A stretch of 64,000 nucleotides of DNA from Streptomyces sp. SID9727 (GTDB lineage Bacteria > Actinomycetota > Actinomycetes > Streptomycetales > Streptomycetaceae): contig NZ_JAAGNI010000310.1 in the NCBI RefSeq assembly GCF_010550605.1, positions 1-64,000 of the forward strand. The letters run 5' to 3'. The notes beneath the pieces were generated by a model. The model worked only from the letters and a program-made list of their open reading frames with translations, was not told the origin of the DNA and made no database searches. Positions 1 through 8,958 of the stretch are shown here, one piece after another (position 1 is the stretch's first letter; the number at the start of each line of letters is the position of its first letter). Made by a program: the position numbers and the translations under genes.

Positions 1-653
1 GCCATGGCCTGCTCGCCGAGGCAGCGGATCTTGGCGTGGGTGGTGTTGTGGCGGCGCTTCCATCTCTTGAGGCGGCGGCCCCGGAACGGGACCCGGACGG
101 GTCCGCCGGCGCCTTGGTACGCCTTGTCCGCCCAGCACCTGAGTCCTGCTTCGGTGAGGGCTTCGATGATCCCGTGATGTCGCGCGGCGGTCAGGTCGTG
201 GGTCGAGCCGGGCAGCGCCGGTGAGGCCCAGAGCAGCCGTCCGAACGGATCGGTGAGGACCTGCACGTTCATGCCGTGGCGCTTGTGCTTCCCGGAGTAG
301 TACGGGGTGTCGGCGGCGATGCGGTCGATCGGCAGGAGGGTGCCGTCGAGGATGACGAACGCCTTCTCCCGGATCGTCCGCATCGCCTCGTCCAGGGACG
401 GGGCAAGGCCGGCCAGGGCCTCGACGACTTCGCGTATGTAGCGGTAGACGGTCGCGATCCCGACGCCGAACCCGGCGGCAAGCTGGGCGTAGGTGTCACC
501 GCATCGCAGGTGGGCCAGGGCGAGCAGGGCCTGTCGCGAGGCGGGAAGGCGTCGCCAACGCGTCCCGATCTCCCGCCGCCTGGCCTCCAGCCGTCCGGTC
601 AGGAACCGCAGGGTGCGGCTGGACAGATCAATCGCCGACGGGTAGACAAGCAC
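1..653 (-). mobile_element. IS5-type transposase, truncated by the window edge
   Basis: The frame starts at a GTG (653-651) and stays open to base 1, so only the N-terminal 217 residues are present. It has an N-terminal helical/HTH part (including CGDTYAQLAAGFGVGIATVY) followed by a DDE-transposase core: FVILDGTLLPID (first Asp), then PGSTHDLTAAR and CWADKAYQGAG (second Asp region). This pattern is typical of the IS5/IS1647-like DDE_Tnp_4 transposases of Streptomyces. The C-terminal part and the left end of the element are outside the window. It lies directly downstream of a truncated PAPS-reductase-like gene, which suggests it inserted into that gene. I am confident about the family, not the named IS. 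Confidence 0.8.
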
Positions 654-765
654 ATGAAGCTCCTGGCAGACACGGGTGATCTTGGTCGAGAACCCGTCTA
701 CCAGGGGCTTCGTCGTTGTGCAGACCCGTCCAACTCGCGGTCATCGTCACCAGCTTGGAAAGAGC
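654..765. other. Non-coding end of the insertion sequence and junction
   Basis: About 110 bases between the transposase start and the stop codon of the truncated neighbour. It should contain the terminal inverted repeat and the target junction. I cannot define either repeat because the other end of the element is not in the window. Confidence 0.4.
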
Positions 766-1227
766 TCACTGCTCGACGTACATCTCCTTCGGGATGCGTG
801 CGGGGTAGGGGTAGCCGAGGAGTTCGCGGACTTGTCGCTTTATCGGCTTTATCTTGTACTCGCCGGTGCACTGCCTACGGGTCATCCCGGCCTTGCCGTC
901 CTGGTTGAGGATGTAGAGCGGCATGGAGGCGAACCGGTGATCGGGGTCGAGGGCGTCGTCGCGGATGTTGCCGGTGGACACGCGCAGGACGGGGATGCCG
1001 GCCGGAGCGGCGATCTCGCGCTCCAGTCGGTCGAGGTGCGCGTATACCGAGCGGGGTTCCCATCCGGTGTCGGCGAAGATCGCGTAATCGACCTTGGGGA
1101 GGATGCCCTCGGCGGACAGGGCGAGCAGGGTGCTGGACTGGACGCCCGCGCCCAGGGACAGGGCGCGGAACTGAGGCTGTTCGGTGATGGTCGGTCCTGA
1201 GGGGTGTGAGGGCTGGGGGCGCTTCAC
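766..1227 (-). pseudogene. PAPS-reductase/adenine-nucleotide alpha-hydrolase-like protein, 3' truncated
   Basis: The start is GTG at 1227, overlapping the upstream stop by four bases (GTGA). The protein (about 153 residues) begins with a PP-loop-type segment FRALSLGAGVQSSTLL, followed by FADTGWEPRSVYAHLDRL and a CTGEYKIKPI segment, as in phage- and plasmid-borne PAPS-reductase-like proteins. Those are usually well over 200 residues. Here the frame ends just after the CTGEYK region, at the edge of the insertion sequence. It was probably an ATP-using sulfur-transfer or nucleotidyl enzyme. It is most likely inactive now because the C-terminal half is missing. Confidence 0.65.
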
Positions 1228-1676
1228 CGCACTGGCGGGACGGGCGTGGCGGATGGCCGGGGCTGTTCCCATTGCGGGGAGAGGAGCCCGTCGAGCAGGT
1301 CGGCGGCGGAGGTGACGAACTGCTGCGGTGTGGGGCGCAGGAGCACGGGCGGAGAGGTCGTGGCGTCGCGTCGGCGGCGCTCGTTCTCGATGGCGCGGGC
1401 CAGTGCCGCGGTCAGTTCCGCCCCGGCGTCCTGGGCGGCCTTGGCGGCGCGGGCCAGCTGGTCGAGGCGGAGCAGATGCGCCTGGTCGCGCGCTGGTTCC
1501 CGCTCCAGATCGGGGAAGAGCTGGAGTGCGGCGGTGGCGAGCGCCTGTGCCTCGACGACCCGAGTCGTCAGCACCTGGGTGCAGTCGATGGGGCTGCTGC
1601 GCAGGCGCTGTTGTAGCGCGTATGCGTCTGCCGCGATCTGATCGAGAGCCTCGTGGAGGTCGGCGGTGTCAGGCAT
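1224..1676 (-). CDS. Hypothetical helical protein
   Basis: A 150-residue protein starting with ATG at 1676, eight bases inside the end of the TrpA-like gene, so translation is probably coupled. It is rich in Ala, Leu, Arg and Glu and looks mostly alpha-helical (for example LDQIAADAYALQQRLR and DAGAELTAALARAIENERRR). No catalytic motif or known domain was recognised. The gene sits in an unbroken leftward run and overlaps both neighbours, which supports that it is real. Confidence 0.65.
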   Translation of the reverse strand: MPDTADLHEALDQIAADAYALQQRLRSSPIDCTQVLTTRVVEAQALATAALQLFPDLEREPARDQAHLLRLDQLARAAKAAQDAGAELTAALARAIENERRRRDATTSPPVLLRPTPQQFVTSAADLLDGLLSPQWEQPRPSATPVPPVR

Positions 1677-2466
1677 CGTGGGCCGTGCCGATGGAGGGCT
1701 GGAGGGCCTGGGCGAACGCGGCGGTCACTGCGGCAGCGGGGGCCGGATCCGAGAGCAGGGCCTGGACGATGGGCGTGCCGATGACGACGGCATCGGCCAG
1801 GGGCGCCACGCGGGCCGCGAGGTCGGGGCTGGAGATACCCACCCCCGAGACCACGGGGAGCGCGCTCGCGGTGCGCAGCCGCCGGGTGAAGGCTTCGAGG
1901 GCCGTCAGGTCGAGGGGGCCTTGGAAGCCGGTGAGGCCGTCGCTCGCGGGTGCGTAGAGCCAGCCGGACGCACCCTCGATTGCGGAGGGAAGGTCGGCGT
2001 CCGTGGTGGCGCGCGGGATGAGATGCGGAGTGCTCAGGCCGGCGTCGTGGGCAGCGTGATGCCAGCGGAGCGCTTCGCTGCGGGGCAGGTCGACGACCAT
2101 GATCCCCGCAGCGCCCGCGTCCGCGAGCAGGCGGGCCAGACGCTCGGGGCCGTGGCGGCGGACGGGGCCCCAGTACGTCATGACCACCGTCGGGCGCAGC
2201 GACGCGGCGTGTGCGACGGCGCGGGCGGTGCGGTCCAGAACGTTCCCCTTGACCAGTACGCGCTGGTAGGCGGATCGGATGAGGCGGCCATCGAGGGCGG
2301 GGTTCGCGCAGGGCAGGCCGATCTCGAACAGGTCGGCCCCGGCGTGGGCGAGGTGGTCGAGTTGGCGGCGCTGGACGTCCGGCTCATGGACGCCGGCGGG
2401 AATGAACACTCCGAGCGCGCAGGAGGGTTGGGCGAGGCGGGTGTGGAGGGGGTTGGCGGTGGCCAG
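1669..2466 (-). CDS. Tryptophan synthase alpha-subunit-like protein
   Basis: A 265-residue TIM-barrel protein of the TrpA family. The segment DLFEIGLPCANPALDG holds both catalytic acids. Counting from a CTG at 2466 that follows GAAGGA, they are Glu48 and Asp59, one off the E49/D60 of enteric TrpA. Later landmarks are VVMTYWGP, AAGIMVVDLP and VVSGVGISSP. A GTG at 2409 would remove the first helix, so CTG is the better start. No trpB or other trp gene is near, so it may be an indole-releasing lyase or serve another pathway. No feature suggests inactivity. Length is normal for the family. Confidence 0.85.
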   Translation of the reverse strand: MATANPLHTRLAQPSCALGVFIPAGVHEPDVQRRQLDHLAHAGADLFEIGLPCANPALDGRLIRSAYQRVLVKGNVLDRTARAVAHAASLRPTVVMTYWGPVRRHGPERLARLLADAGAAGIMVVDLPRSEALRWHHAAHDAGLSTPHLIPRATTDADLPSAIEGASGWLYAPASDGLTGFQGPLDLTALEAFTRRLRTASALPVVSGVGISSPDLAARVAPLADAVVIGTPIVQALLSDPAPAAAVTAAFAQALQPSIGTAHDA

Positions 2467-2496
2467 GGCGTGTCCTTCGAGGTGGAGAGGGGCCGG

Positions 2497-3054
2497 TCAG
2501 CGGCGACGGATGGCCTGTGCGGTGGGCGGTGCGGCGACGGTGCTTCGCGCTGTCCGGGGAGCAGTGGGCTGCGGTGGCGATGCGAGGGCCGGCGGATCGT
2601 CGGCGAAGGCGGGATGGACGGCGTCGAGGCCATCGGCGAGGTCGCGCGTGTGGTCGGTGGCGTCGCGCAGCCATTCCCACGCGGAGTCGGGGAGCCGGCG
2701 CCAGTGGGCGTGGTTGCGGGCCCATTCGAGGATCTCGGCGGCGTTGCGCAATTGTTCGGCGAGCTGCTGCAGCACTGCGGCCTGCTGATCCGGATCATCG
2801 GTGGCGTGCGCGGCTTGCAGCAGCCCACCGAGGTCGGCGGGCAGCGGCTCGTCGCCCAGGGGCAGCCCATAGAGCTGGGCGTGCAGGGCCTGGGCATAGA
2901 CGGTCACGGGGCCGCCGCGGGAGCGGTAGCCGTGCTGGGCCGCGGCCTGGCGCCGGACGGCGAAGTTGACGGTGACGTCGCGGGGAGCGGCGCCGGGGAT
3001 CTGGTCGGCGAGCGCACGAGCGAAGTCGTGCACGGTGGGGATATCGGAGGACGT
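2497..3054 (-). CDS. Hypothetical protein, start codon unclear
   Basis: The clear coding part begins near TSSDIPTVHDFARALADQIP and runs about 185 residues to RR at 2497. AGGAG lies six bases before an in-frame ACG (3054), while the first canonical start is GTG at 3033, about 20 bases from that site. The middle is helical (LQQLAEQLRNAAEILEWAR) and includes a RSRGGPVTVYAQALHAQLYG segment. The C-terminal 40 residues are Pro/Ala/Arg-rich. I do not recognise the family. It follows the 3069 gene by 14 bases in the same leftward operon. Confidence 0.55.
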   Translation of the reverse strand, partial: TSSDIPTVHDFARALADQIPGAAPRDVTVNFAVRRQAAAQHGYRSRGGPVTVYAQALHAQLYGLPLGDEPLPADLGGLLQAAHATDDPDQQAAVLQQLAEQLRNAAEILEWARNHAHWRRLPDSAWEWLRDATDHTRDLADGLDAVHPAFADDPPALASPPQPTAPRTARSTVAAPPTAQAIRRR

Positions 3055-3068
3055 GAGGCTCTCCTGGT

Positions 3069-3890
3069 TCAGCGGGCGCGGGTCGTGGAGGCGGTGGGCC
3101 GGTGAGAGGCGGGGCGCGTGGTGGCCAGGGCGGGGGGCCGGGGGTGTGCGAAGGAGGCTGCGAGATCGCGGCGCCCGGCCGGGCTCAGGTGCACACGCTC
3201 GTCCACCAGCCACAGCTGGCAGTCCTCGCGCGTGATCAGCCCCCGGGTTTCCAGGGCGCGGATGGTGCTGATGCTGAAGCGGACGCCCTCGCGGCGGTGG
3301 TATGGCCGGCCGTCGCTGATGGTCACGTCCCCGCGGGCGACGGCGTGCAGCGTGCTGCTCTGGGTGCGCGACAGCGCGGGCGGCTGGTGCTCGGGGAGGT
3401 AGCCGTAGTGACGGCGTTCGGCAACGTACTGTTCGGCGGTCGCCACGGCGTCAAAGGCGCCGAGAGCGGTGAGCTCGGCAACGAGGGTGAAGCGGTGGCC
3501 GATCTCCTGGCGGGCGTCCTGCTCGCTGGGGACGGCCAGGAAGCCGTCGCCCAGCTCCATGGGCAGTCCCGCTTGGGCGTGGATGAGGATGTCGTCGGCG
3601 TCGATGAGGTGGTCGGCTGCGTCCGTGGCCAGGTGAGCGAGTTGGCGGATCCGGGCGTACACGGCGCGGATGACGGGGCTGTGGTACATCGACTCCGTGT
3701 TGAGCGTGGTGACGATGTCCAGGGCCGAGTTGGCCAGGGCTTGGGCGCCGGCCGTCTGGGTGGCCAGGATGTCGGCGGGCCGGTTCCCGTTGACCGCATG
3801 TCGCAGATGCAGGTCGTGGAAGCGGGTGAAGTCGGCAGCCAGGGCGAGGAGTTGTTCGGCCGGTTCAAGGGAGGCGATCTTTTCGGGCAG
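3069..3890 (-). CDS. Helical protein with winged-helix-like C-terminal tail
   Basis: About 273 residues if translation starts at CTG 3890, placed six bases after GGAG; the first ATG is 200 bases downstream (3689). The N-terminal two thirds are helical (EPAEQLLALAADFTRFHDLH). The C-terminal part reads ALSRTQSSTLHAVARG, then ISTIRALETRGLITREDCQL and HLSPAGRRDL, the pattern of a winged-helix domain (recognition helix plus beta wing). The same tail is found in the genes at 4622, 5500 and 44961, so this is one of a paralogous set. It may bind DNA, but no target is known. Confidence 0.6.
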   Translation of the reverse strand: MPEKIASLEPAEQLLALAADFTRFHDLHLRHAVNGNRPADILATQTAGAQALANSALDIVTTLNTESMYHSPVIRAVYARIRQLAHLATDAADHLIDADDILIHAQAGLPMELGDGFLAVPSEQDARQEIGHRFTLVAELTALGAFDAVATAEQYVAERRHYGYLPEHQPPALSRTQSSTLHAVARGDVTISDGRPYHRREGVRFSISTIRALETRGLITREDCQLWLVDERVHLSPAGRRDLAASFAHPRPPALATTRPASHRPTASTTRAR

Positions 3891-3914
3891 GGGTGGCTCC
3901 GGGGCATGGGGCGG

Positions 3915-4625
3915 TCAGCGGCGGCGAGGGCGGGAGAGCTGCGCGAGAGCGTGATCGACATGGGGGTTGATCGCGGCTCCGCGAACCGGGGTGATCAGGT
4001 TGCTGTGCTCGTGCCGTGTGCTGAGGGGCACGTCGGCGAAAGCCCGCTCCACCGCTGCGTCAGTGGCCAGGTGGGTGAAGAAGTTCCGCACGAGTGCCTC
4101 GGGGGCGTCGCTGGTGAAGGTGGCCAGCGGCTGCTTCTCGAAGAAGGCGTGCCAGGCCCGCCAAGCGATGTCCTCGTCGGGCGTGTGGATGAGCTGGCAG
4201 TACCAGTCGGGTGAGGTGAGGGATCTGTCCTCGACGGACCAGTCGTTGAGTGCGGCGATCTGGTCCAAAGGCATCTGCGTGATCGGGATGCGCTCGGCGT
4301 GCCGGGTGTCGCCGAGCAGCTGGGGCAGAGCCTGGGTGACGGCGGCGACGGCCTCCAGGGGCGTCTGCCTGCTGAACTGCGCTTCCCAGTAAGGCTCGTG
4401 GTGTGTGATCGTCCACCACTGTCCGAGGGGGTGGATGGGGTCGAAGTCGACGAACACGCTGCCGTCGGGGCTGTCGATTTTGACGTGTCCGGTGGCGGCG
4501 TCATGTTGCGGAGTCCAGCCGAAGAGGTGGATCAGCGGGCCGATCGTGTCGGCGAGCCGGTTGCCGGATCCGGCCATGTACCGCGGGGAGACCATGACCC
4601 GGTCGTCGGGTCCGTACGCGGTCAC
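3915..4625 (-). CDS. DUF317 family protein
   Basis: A 236-residue protein starting with GTG at 4625, overlapping the stop of the 4622 gene as GTGA. It begins with the DUF317 signature VMVSPRYMAGSGNRLAD followed by LFGWTPQHD. It carries a first domain ending FSRQTPLEAVAAVTQALPQ and a second, weaker half ending LATFTSDAPEALVRNFFTHLA. DUF317 proteins are almost restricted to Streptomyces and related actinomycetes and are common on plasmids. Their biochemical function is unknown. The two-repeat architecture is the same in the other DUF317 genes of this window. Confidence 0.85.
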   Translation of the reverse strand: MTAYGPDDRVMVSPRYMAGSGNRLADTIGPLIHLFGWTPQHDAATGHVKIDSPDGSVFVDFDPIHPLGQWWTITHHEPYWEAQFSRQTPLEAVAAVTQALPQLLGDTRHAERIPITQMPLDQIAALNDWSVEDRSLTSPDWYCQLIHTPDEDIAWRAWHAFFEKQPLATFTSDAPEALVRNFFTHLATDAAVERAFADVPLSTRHEHSNLITPVRGAAINPHVDHALAQLSRPRRR

Positions 4626-5479
4626 CGACGGGCTCCCTGCGCGACCACGGTCTTGGGTCCGGCGGCCACTTGAGTCGCAAGCCGAGCGGCCGGGCGCGGC
4701 TGGGCCAGGGCTTGCTGCCCCTGCTCGGTGACGGAGATCTTCTGCCCTCCCGCCCACAGGGAAGTGCTGGTGTCGTGGGTGACGAGTCCGCGCTTTGCCA
4801 GAGCCCGATAGGTGGCGATGGAGACGCGGGTGCCGTCGTTGGTGGTGACGCGGGTTACGCCCAGTCCGCGCGTGGTGCTCTCGTACAGGTAGCCCCCGCC
4901 GTTCAGGGCGGTGAGGGCGTCGTGCTGGGTGGGAGTCAGCGTGGGGCCTGCCGTCTGCTGTGCGACCGCAGTCTTGTGTTCCTGCGCGGCGGTCAGGTCC
5001 TCGGTGATGCCGTGGGCGAGGTAGTGGCAGCCGGTGGCGCACAGGTCGAGCTGGTGGACGGCATCGTCGAGGTGGCTGTTCATCTGCGGGATGGCCTCGG
5101 CATGGCGGACGGTGCGCACCGCCTCGTTGTCGGCCGGGTATCCGGCGAACTGCGTGCCCTCGTAGGGGTTGGCGAGCACCACGTGGGCCAGGTCGGTGCC
5201 GGCGAGCGAAGACGAGGACACGACCGAGGCCATCAGCTCCAGGCTGGCCCGGCTGCCGGCGATGTTCGTGTACGTGCTGTTGTCGAGGGCGGTCAGGCGC
5301 ACCAGGGCGGTGGCCGTGAGGTCCTGTGCCTGCAGGAGCAGGGGGCTGATGTGGCGCAGTGCGTCGGTGCCGGGGGTGTAGGAGATGTCGCGCACGCGCG
5401 CCTTGAGGGCTTCGAAGTCGGACGCCAACTGTCTGATCTGTCCGACCTGTTCGTGGAGGTCGAGTGGGGGCGTGTGGAT
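4622..5479 (-). CDS. Helical protein with winged-helix-like C-terminal tail
   Basis: About 285 residues if read from an ATC at 5479 that follows AGGAG by seven bases; the next possible start is TTG at 5428, which lacks a good ribosome site. The N-terminal part is helical and Ser/Ala-rich. A short CATGCHYLAHG segment could bind a metal. The C-terminal part (ALTALNGGGYLYES, VSIATYRALAKRGLVTHD, KISVTEQGQQAL) matches the winged-helix-like tail of the genes at 3069, 5500 and 44961. Its stop overlaps the start of the DUF317 gene at 3915. It could be a DNA-binding accessory protein, but this is inference. Confidence 0.6.
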   Translation of the reverse strand: MHTPPLDLHEQVGQIRQLASDFEALKARVRDISYTPGTDALRHISPLLLQAQDLTATALVRLTALDNSTYTNIAGSRASLELMASVVSSSSLAGTDLAHVVLANPYEGTQFAGYPADNEAVRTVRHAEAIPQMNSHLDDAVHQLDLCATGCHYLAHGITEDLTAAQEHKTAVAQQTAGPTLTPTQHDALTALNGGGYLYESTTRGLGVTRVTTNDGTRVSIATYRALAKRGLVTHDTSTSLWAGGQKISVTEQGQQALAQPRPAARLATQVAAGPKTVVAQGARR

Positions 5480-5499
5480 GGGATGGCTCCTGTGCTGTT

Positions 5500-6273
5500 T
5501 CAGCGGCTTCGGGTGGTGGCCTGCGTGGCGGTGGGCAAGGGGCGGGGTGTGGTGCCGGGTGCGGTGCGCGGCCCGGCGGGAGGCGCGTCGATGACCGAGG
5601 CGAGGGCGGTTATGCCGGCCGAGGTGAGGTGTACGCGGTCCAGGGGTGGGCCGCCGACGTAGGCGGCGGGCGCCGTGTGGGCGGTTCGTTCGGCCAGGCC
5701 CTTGGTCTCCAGGGCGCGCAGGGTGCTCATCAGTACCTTGGGCTCGCGGGAGCGGGTGAACTCGCGGCCCAGTGAGCTGCTGGCCACGACGTGCCCGCCG
5801 GCGATCTCGGCCAGGGCCGTGCGGTGCAGGGAGGTCAGCCGGTCGTCGGGGGCCGGTGCGCTCGCCCCGCGGCGCCGCCGGGTCTCGCCGGCGAGCGTCA
5901 CGGCGCAGCCGACAGCAGCTTCCGGGGCCAGTGCGGTCAGCTCGCGCGCGGCGCTGACGTGGAGGTCCACGCAGGCACCGGCCAGGAAGGCGAGCTGCCT
6001 CAGACGCATGACGGTCTCGTTCAACTCGACGCTCTCATAGAGCTTTTCGCCGTGGATCGCCTTGATGGCCGACTGGGTGTCGGTGGCCAGACGCTGCGCG
6101 GAGGCGGCGTGCGCATCGGCAGGCGGAGCGGCGCCGCGCAGAACAAGGTCGAGCGCGTCGTTGTGCTGGGTGTACTGGTCGGCCAGGTGAAGGAGCCGTT
6201 CGACGGGCGTGGGCGGTGGCGCCATGTCGAAGAGCAGGGAATCGGCAGGCGGCTCGGTCACACGCGCCGCCAC
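5500..6273 (-). CDS. Helical protein with winged-helix-like C-terminal tail
   Basis: A 257-residue protein if GTG 6273 is the start. ATG at 6225 (MAPPPTPVERLLHLADQ) is also possible and has no clearer ribosome site. The helical N-terminal domain contains VMRLRQLAFLAGACVDLHV. The C-terminal tail reads LTSLHRTALAEIAGGHVVAS, LMSTLRALETKGLAERT and HLTSAGITALA, as in its paralogues at 3069 and 4622. It lies just downstream of the coupling-protein gene, but I see no direct link with transfer. Confidence 0.6.
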   Translation of the reverse strand: MAARVTEPPADSLLFDMAPPPTPVERLLHLADQYTQHNDALDLVLRGAAPPADAHAASAQRLATDTQSAIKAIHGEKLYESVELNETVMRLRQLAFLAGACVDLHVSAARELTALAPEAAVGCAVTLAGETRRRRGASAPAPDDRLTSLHRTALAEIAGGHVVASSSLGREFTRSREPKVLMSTLRALETKGLAERTAHTAPAAYVGGPPLDRVHLTSAGITALASVIDAPPAGPRTAPGTTPRPLPTATQATTRSR

Positions 6274-6341
6274 GAGGTCGGGTGGGGGTGGATGGAACGT
6301 GCTCCCGTCAGGTGAGGTACGGCTGTCGGTCTCGGAGGTGC

Positions 6342-8135
6342 TCAGGCGGCCGGGCCGAAGTCGCTCTGCTTCGGGGCGGCCTTGGCGATGGCGCGGGCGG
6401 TGATGCCCTTGGAGGCGAGGGCGGAGGCGGCGGAGAGCGCGTCGGCGCCGGGCTCGAGATACCAGGGGCGCAGGTCGAGCATGGCCGCGCGCATGCCGGT
6501 GGCGAACGCGAGCGCGGTGCCCTTGGGCAGCGCGCGGATGGCGTCGGCGGCCAGGATGCGTTCCTGCCGCATGGACACCGAGGTGGACTTGCCGGACTCC
6601 GAGGTCGAGGTGGAGGTCGTCTCGACATCGTGGTCGCCGATCAGCCTGCTCAGCTTGTCGGCGAAGTCCGGGTCGTCGATACCGCTGCCGATGACCTTGA
6701 TGGTGGAGGCTGACCACATGGCGTCCATGCCCGCGTCGCCCCACACTTTCTGGCCCTGCCGGTAGGACTGCAGGATGGTGATCGGGATGATGCCGCGCGA
6801 GCCCAAGTGGGAGTACAGGTCGGGAAGGTCTGAGATTTTGCAGACGTTGGCGGCCTCGTCGAGGATCGCGAGCATCGGCGGGTCCAGGCGTCCGCCGGCA
6901 CGCTCGGCCTGCGCGGTCGCGGCCCGCATCACCGAGTCGGCGCACGCGGCGATGAGCGCAGAGGCTCCGCCGCCGCCGTCCTTGGACAACAGGTAGAGGG
7001 TGTCCGTCGAGGTGACGAACGTCCTCGGCGTGAACTCCGGGACGTCCTTCTGCGGGGTCACCCAGGCGGCGATCTCGGTGTTGAGGAGAGCGGCGGCGTA
7101 CTGGCGGGCCGTCTCGTAGATGCCGTCCCTGGTTTCCGGCGGGCCTTCGACGGTGCCCTTGAGCTGGGATGCGACCGCGGCGAACTTGTGGTCGCGCAGG
7201 ATGTCGAGCGGGGTGCGGTCGGCGGGGAAGGCGAGCCAGGCCATCACATCGGTGATCGGCCGCTCGTCGAGGGCCGCGGCCAGGAACAGCTGCGAGAGGA
7301 TGTTGCTGCCGGCCTTGGACCAGAAGTCGCCCTGCTGGGACGCGTCCACGCTCGCGGCGAGGAAGTGCCCGGCCAGCCGCCCTGCGCCGTCGAGGGTCTT
7401 GGCATCGGCCAAGGGGTTCCACCACATGGCCCGCTCCGCGTGGGCGATCTGCTGCGGGTCCATCGACCAGGTCCGGCCGACGGCCGCCCGCGCATCCAAG
7501 GTCGCGGTGTAGGCATCGCCTGCGGCCTTGTTCGAGGTGAGCAGGACCGGGCCGGGCGCGTTGAGGATCGAGGGGATCGCCAGGCTGGTCGTCTTGCCGG
7601 ATCGGGGTGCCATGATCGCGACGGCGACGTCCTCATACCCCATGCGCACCTCGTGCTTGGTGCCCTGGAGGTTGCCGAGGAGGATGCCGGTGTCGGCTGC
7701 GTCGAGCTGCTTGGCGTCCTTCAAACTCGGCCGAAGGGAACGTGCCTTGGCGGTGATCGCCTTGGACAGCAGTGGCTCGATGTCCTTCTGCTTGGCCATG
7801 CCGGCGACGCGCTTCTTACGGCCGTTGCCGCCGCCCCGGTGCCGCTTGTAGAGCACGGCAGCGGTGATGCCGAGGGCAATGAGCACCGCGCCCGGCAGGA
7901 TCCGCGCGCCGAGGAGAAGGGACGTTTCTCCCAGGTCAGGCCATAGCTGATCGGGATGCAGCAGGGCTTGCACCGGCTGGTACGGGGCGCCGGGCCCTGC
8001 ATGCGTGGCCCAGGAGGTGAGATTGCCTCCGAGCCAGGCGAGGTTGGCCAAGGGCACCGCGACGGCGAGGATGACGCCCAGGGCGCGGAAGGCAAGGTCG
8101 TAGCCGTCGGTAGACGTGGAGTTGGGCTGAGGCAA
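6342..8135 (-). CDS. TraG/VirD4-type coupling protein (T4CP)
   Basis: A 597-residue membrane ATPase that would link the relaxase-DNA complex to the transfer channel. TTG 8135 is chosen because GGAA stands six bases upstream and there is no overlap with the upstream gene. Two transmembrane segments come first (LGVILAVAVPLANLAWLGG and ILPGAVLIALGITAAVLY), then Walker A IMAPRSGKTTS at about residue 178, Walker B PMLAILDEAANV near 425 and a C-terminal GSGIDDPDFADKLSRLIG region, the order seen in VirD4/TraG. The length is typical. It lies 25 kb from the secretion genes at 33-41 kb, which is unusual. Confidence 0.9.
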   Translation of the reverse strand: MPQPNSTSTDGYDLAFRALGVILAVAVPLANLAWLGGNLTSWATHAGPGAPYQPVQALLHPDQLWPDLGETSLLLGARILPGAVLIALGITAAVLYKRHRGGGNGRKKRVAGMAKQKDIEPLLSKAITAKARSLRPSLKDAKQLDAADTGILLGNLQGTKHEVRMGYEDVAVAIMAPRSGKTTSLAIPSILNAPGPVLLTSNKAAGDAYTATLDARAAVGRTWSMDPQQIAHAERAMWWNPLADAKTLDGAGRLAGHFLAASVDASQQGDFWSKAGSNILSQLFLAAALDERPITDVMAWLAFPADRTPLDILRDHKFAAVASQLKGTVEGPPETRDGIYETARQYAAALLNTEIAAWVTPQKDVPEFTPRTFVTSTDTLYLLSKDGGGGASALIAACADSVMRAATAQAERAGGRLDPPMLAILDEAANVCKISDLPDLYSHLGSRGIIPITILQSYRQGQKVWGDAGMDAMWSASTIKVIGSGIDDPDFADKLSRLIGDHDVETTSTSTSESGKSTSVSMRQERILAADAIRALPKGTALAFATGMRAAMLDLRPWYLEPGADALSAASALASKGITARAIAKAAPKQSDFGPAA

Positions 8136-8184
8136 GGGCTGTTCCAGGTACGAGGTAGGAAGAGGGCCGGCCGCGACGGGCCGG

Positions 8185-8958
8185 TCAGCGGATGCGGCCT
8201 GGCGCCGGTCCGGGCGGCGCGGGGGCAACGCCGGTCACGCGGTGGTGCCGCTCGGCGAGGGCGCTGATGCGTCGCTCCAGAGCGAAGGCGACGTCCGTCG
8301 CGGGGACGTGGCGGGTGTCCACGGTCATGCGGTCGCGGGCCCAGCCCGGGATGCGGCGCGGGTCGCGCCTGATGGGCGCGGGTTCTGCGAGCGCCTGCGT
8401 CACGGCGGCGATCAGGTGTAGGGGCGTGGTGCCGGTGAACACGGCTCGCCAGATCGTGGGCTCCACGACGAATGGCGTGGTCTCGATCAGCCACAGGTCG
8501 CTGCCGGGAGTTCCGACCCGCTCGACGCGGGCGATGCCGTCGGGGGCCGCGAGCCCGCCGAAGTGCCGGGGCGTTTCCCACCCCGCGTCCTGCAACGCAG
8601 TGAAGGGGTCGGGCGGAGCCGTGGGCGGCCCGGACGGGTCGATCACCGCGTCGGTGAACGCGGCGATGATCTCGACGGGGGTGCGGCTCTGGAAGGTGGC
8701 CGCCCAGGCGGGCTGATCCGCGCTACGCGCATGGCGGACGGTCCACCAGTCCGGATCATCCGGATCTCCGGGCGCCAGACGCAGTTGCGTGAGCTGGTCC
8801 GGGCTGGTGAGCAGAACGCGCGGTATCAGCGGGTCGTGGCCGTAGCTCCAGCCCGTAACCCGGTGCAGAGGCTGGGTGATCCAGCCCGGATCGCCGATGC
8901 CCGCGAGGTAGCGCGGGGCGATGAACGCCTGCTCGACGGTCTCGCTCATCTCCGTCAC
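8185..8958 (-). CDS. DUF317 family protein
   Basis: A 257-residue protein starting with GTG at 8958 (GTGA overlap with the upstream stop). An ATG at 8949 is also in frame but touches the GGAG. It contains FIAPRYLAGIGDPGWITQ and VTGWSYGHDP (DUF317 signature), TPVEIIAAFTDAV closing the first repeat, and TPLHLIAAVTQALAEP closing the second. The C-terminal tail is Pro/Arg-rich. It sits between the coupling-protein gene and a helical unknown. No function can be deduced beyond family membership. Confidence 0.85.
   Translation of the reverse strand: MTEMSETVEQAFIAPRYLAGIGDPGWITQPLHRVTGWSYGHDPLIPRVLLTSPDQLTQLRLAPGDPDDPDWWTVRHARSADQPAWAATFQSRTPVEIIAAFTDAVIDPSGPPTAPPDPFTALQDAGWETPRHFGGLAAPDGIARVERVGTPGSDLWLIETTPFVVEPTIWRAVFTGTTPLHLIAAVTQALAEPAPIRRDPRRIPGWARDRMTVDTRHVPATDVAFALERRISALAERHHRVTGVAPAPPGPAPGRIR

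Noticed and set aside
1666-3105. 479-codon open frame on the plus strand
   Set aside because: Antisense to the TrpA-like gene and its neighbour; composition of a shadow frame.
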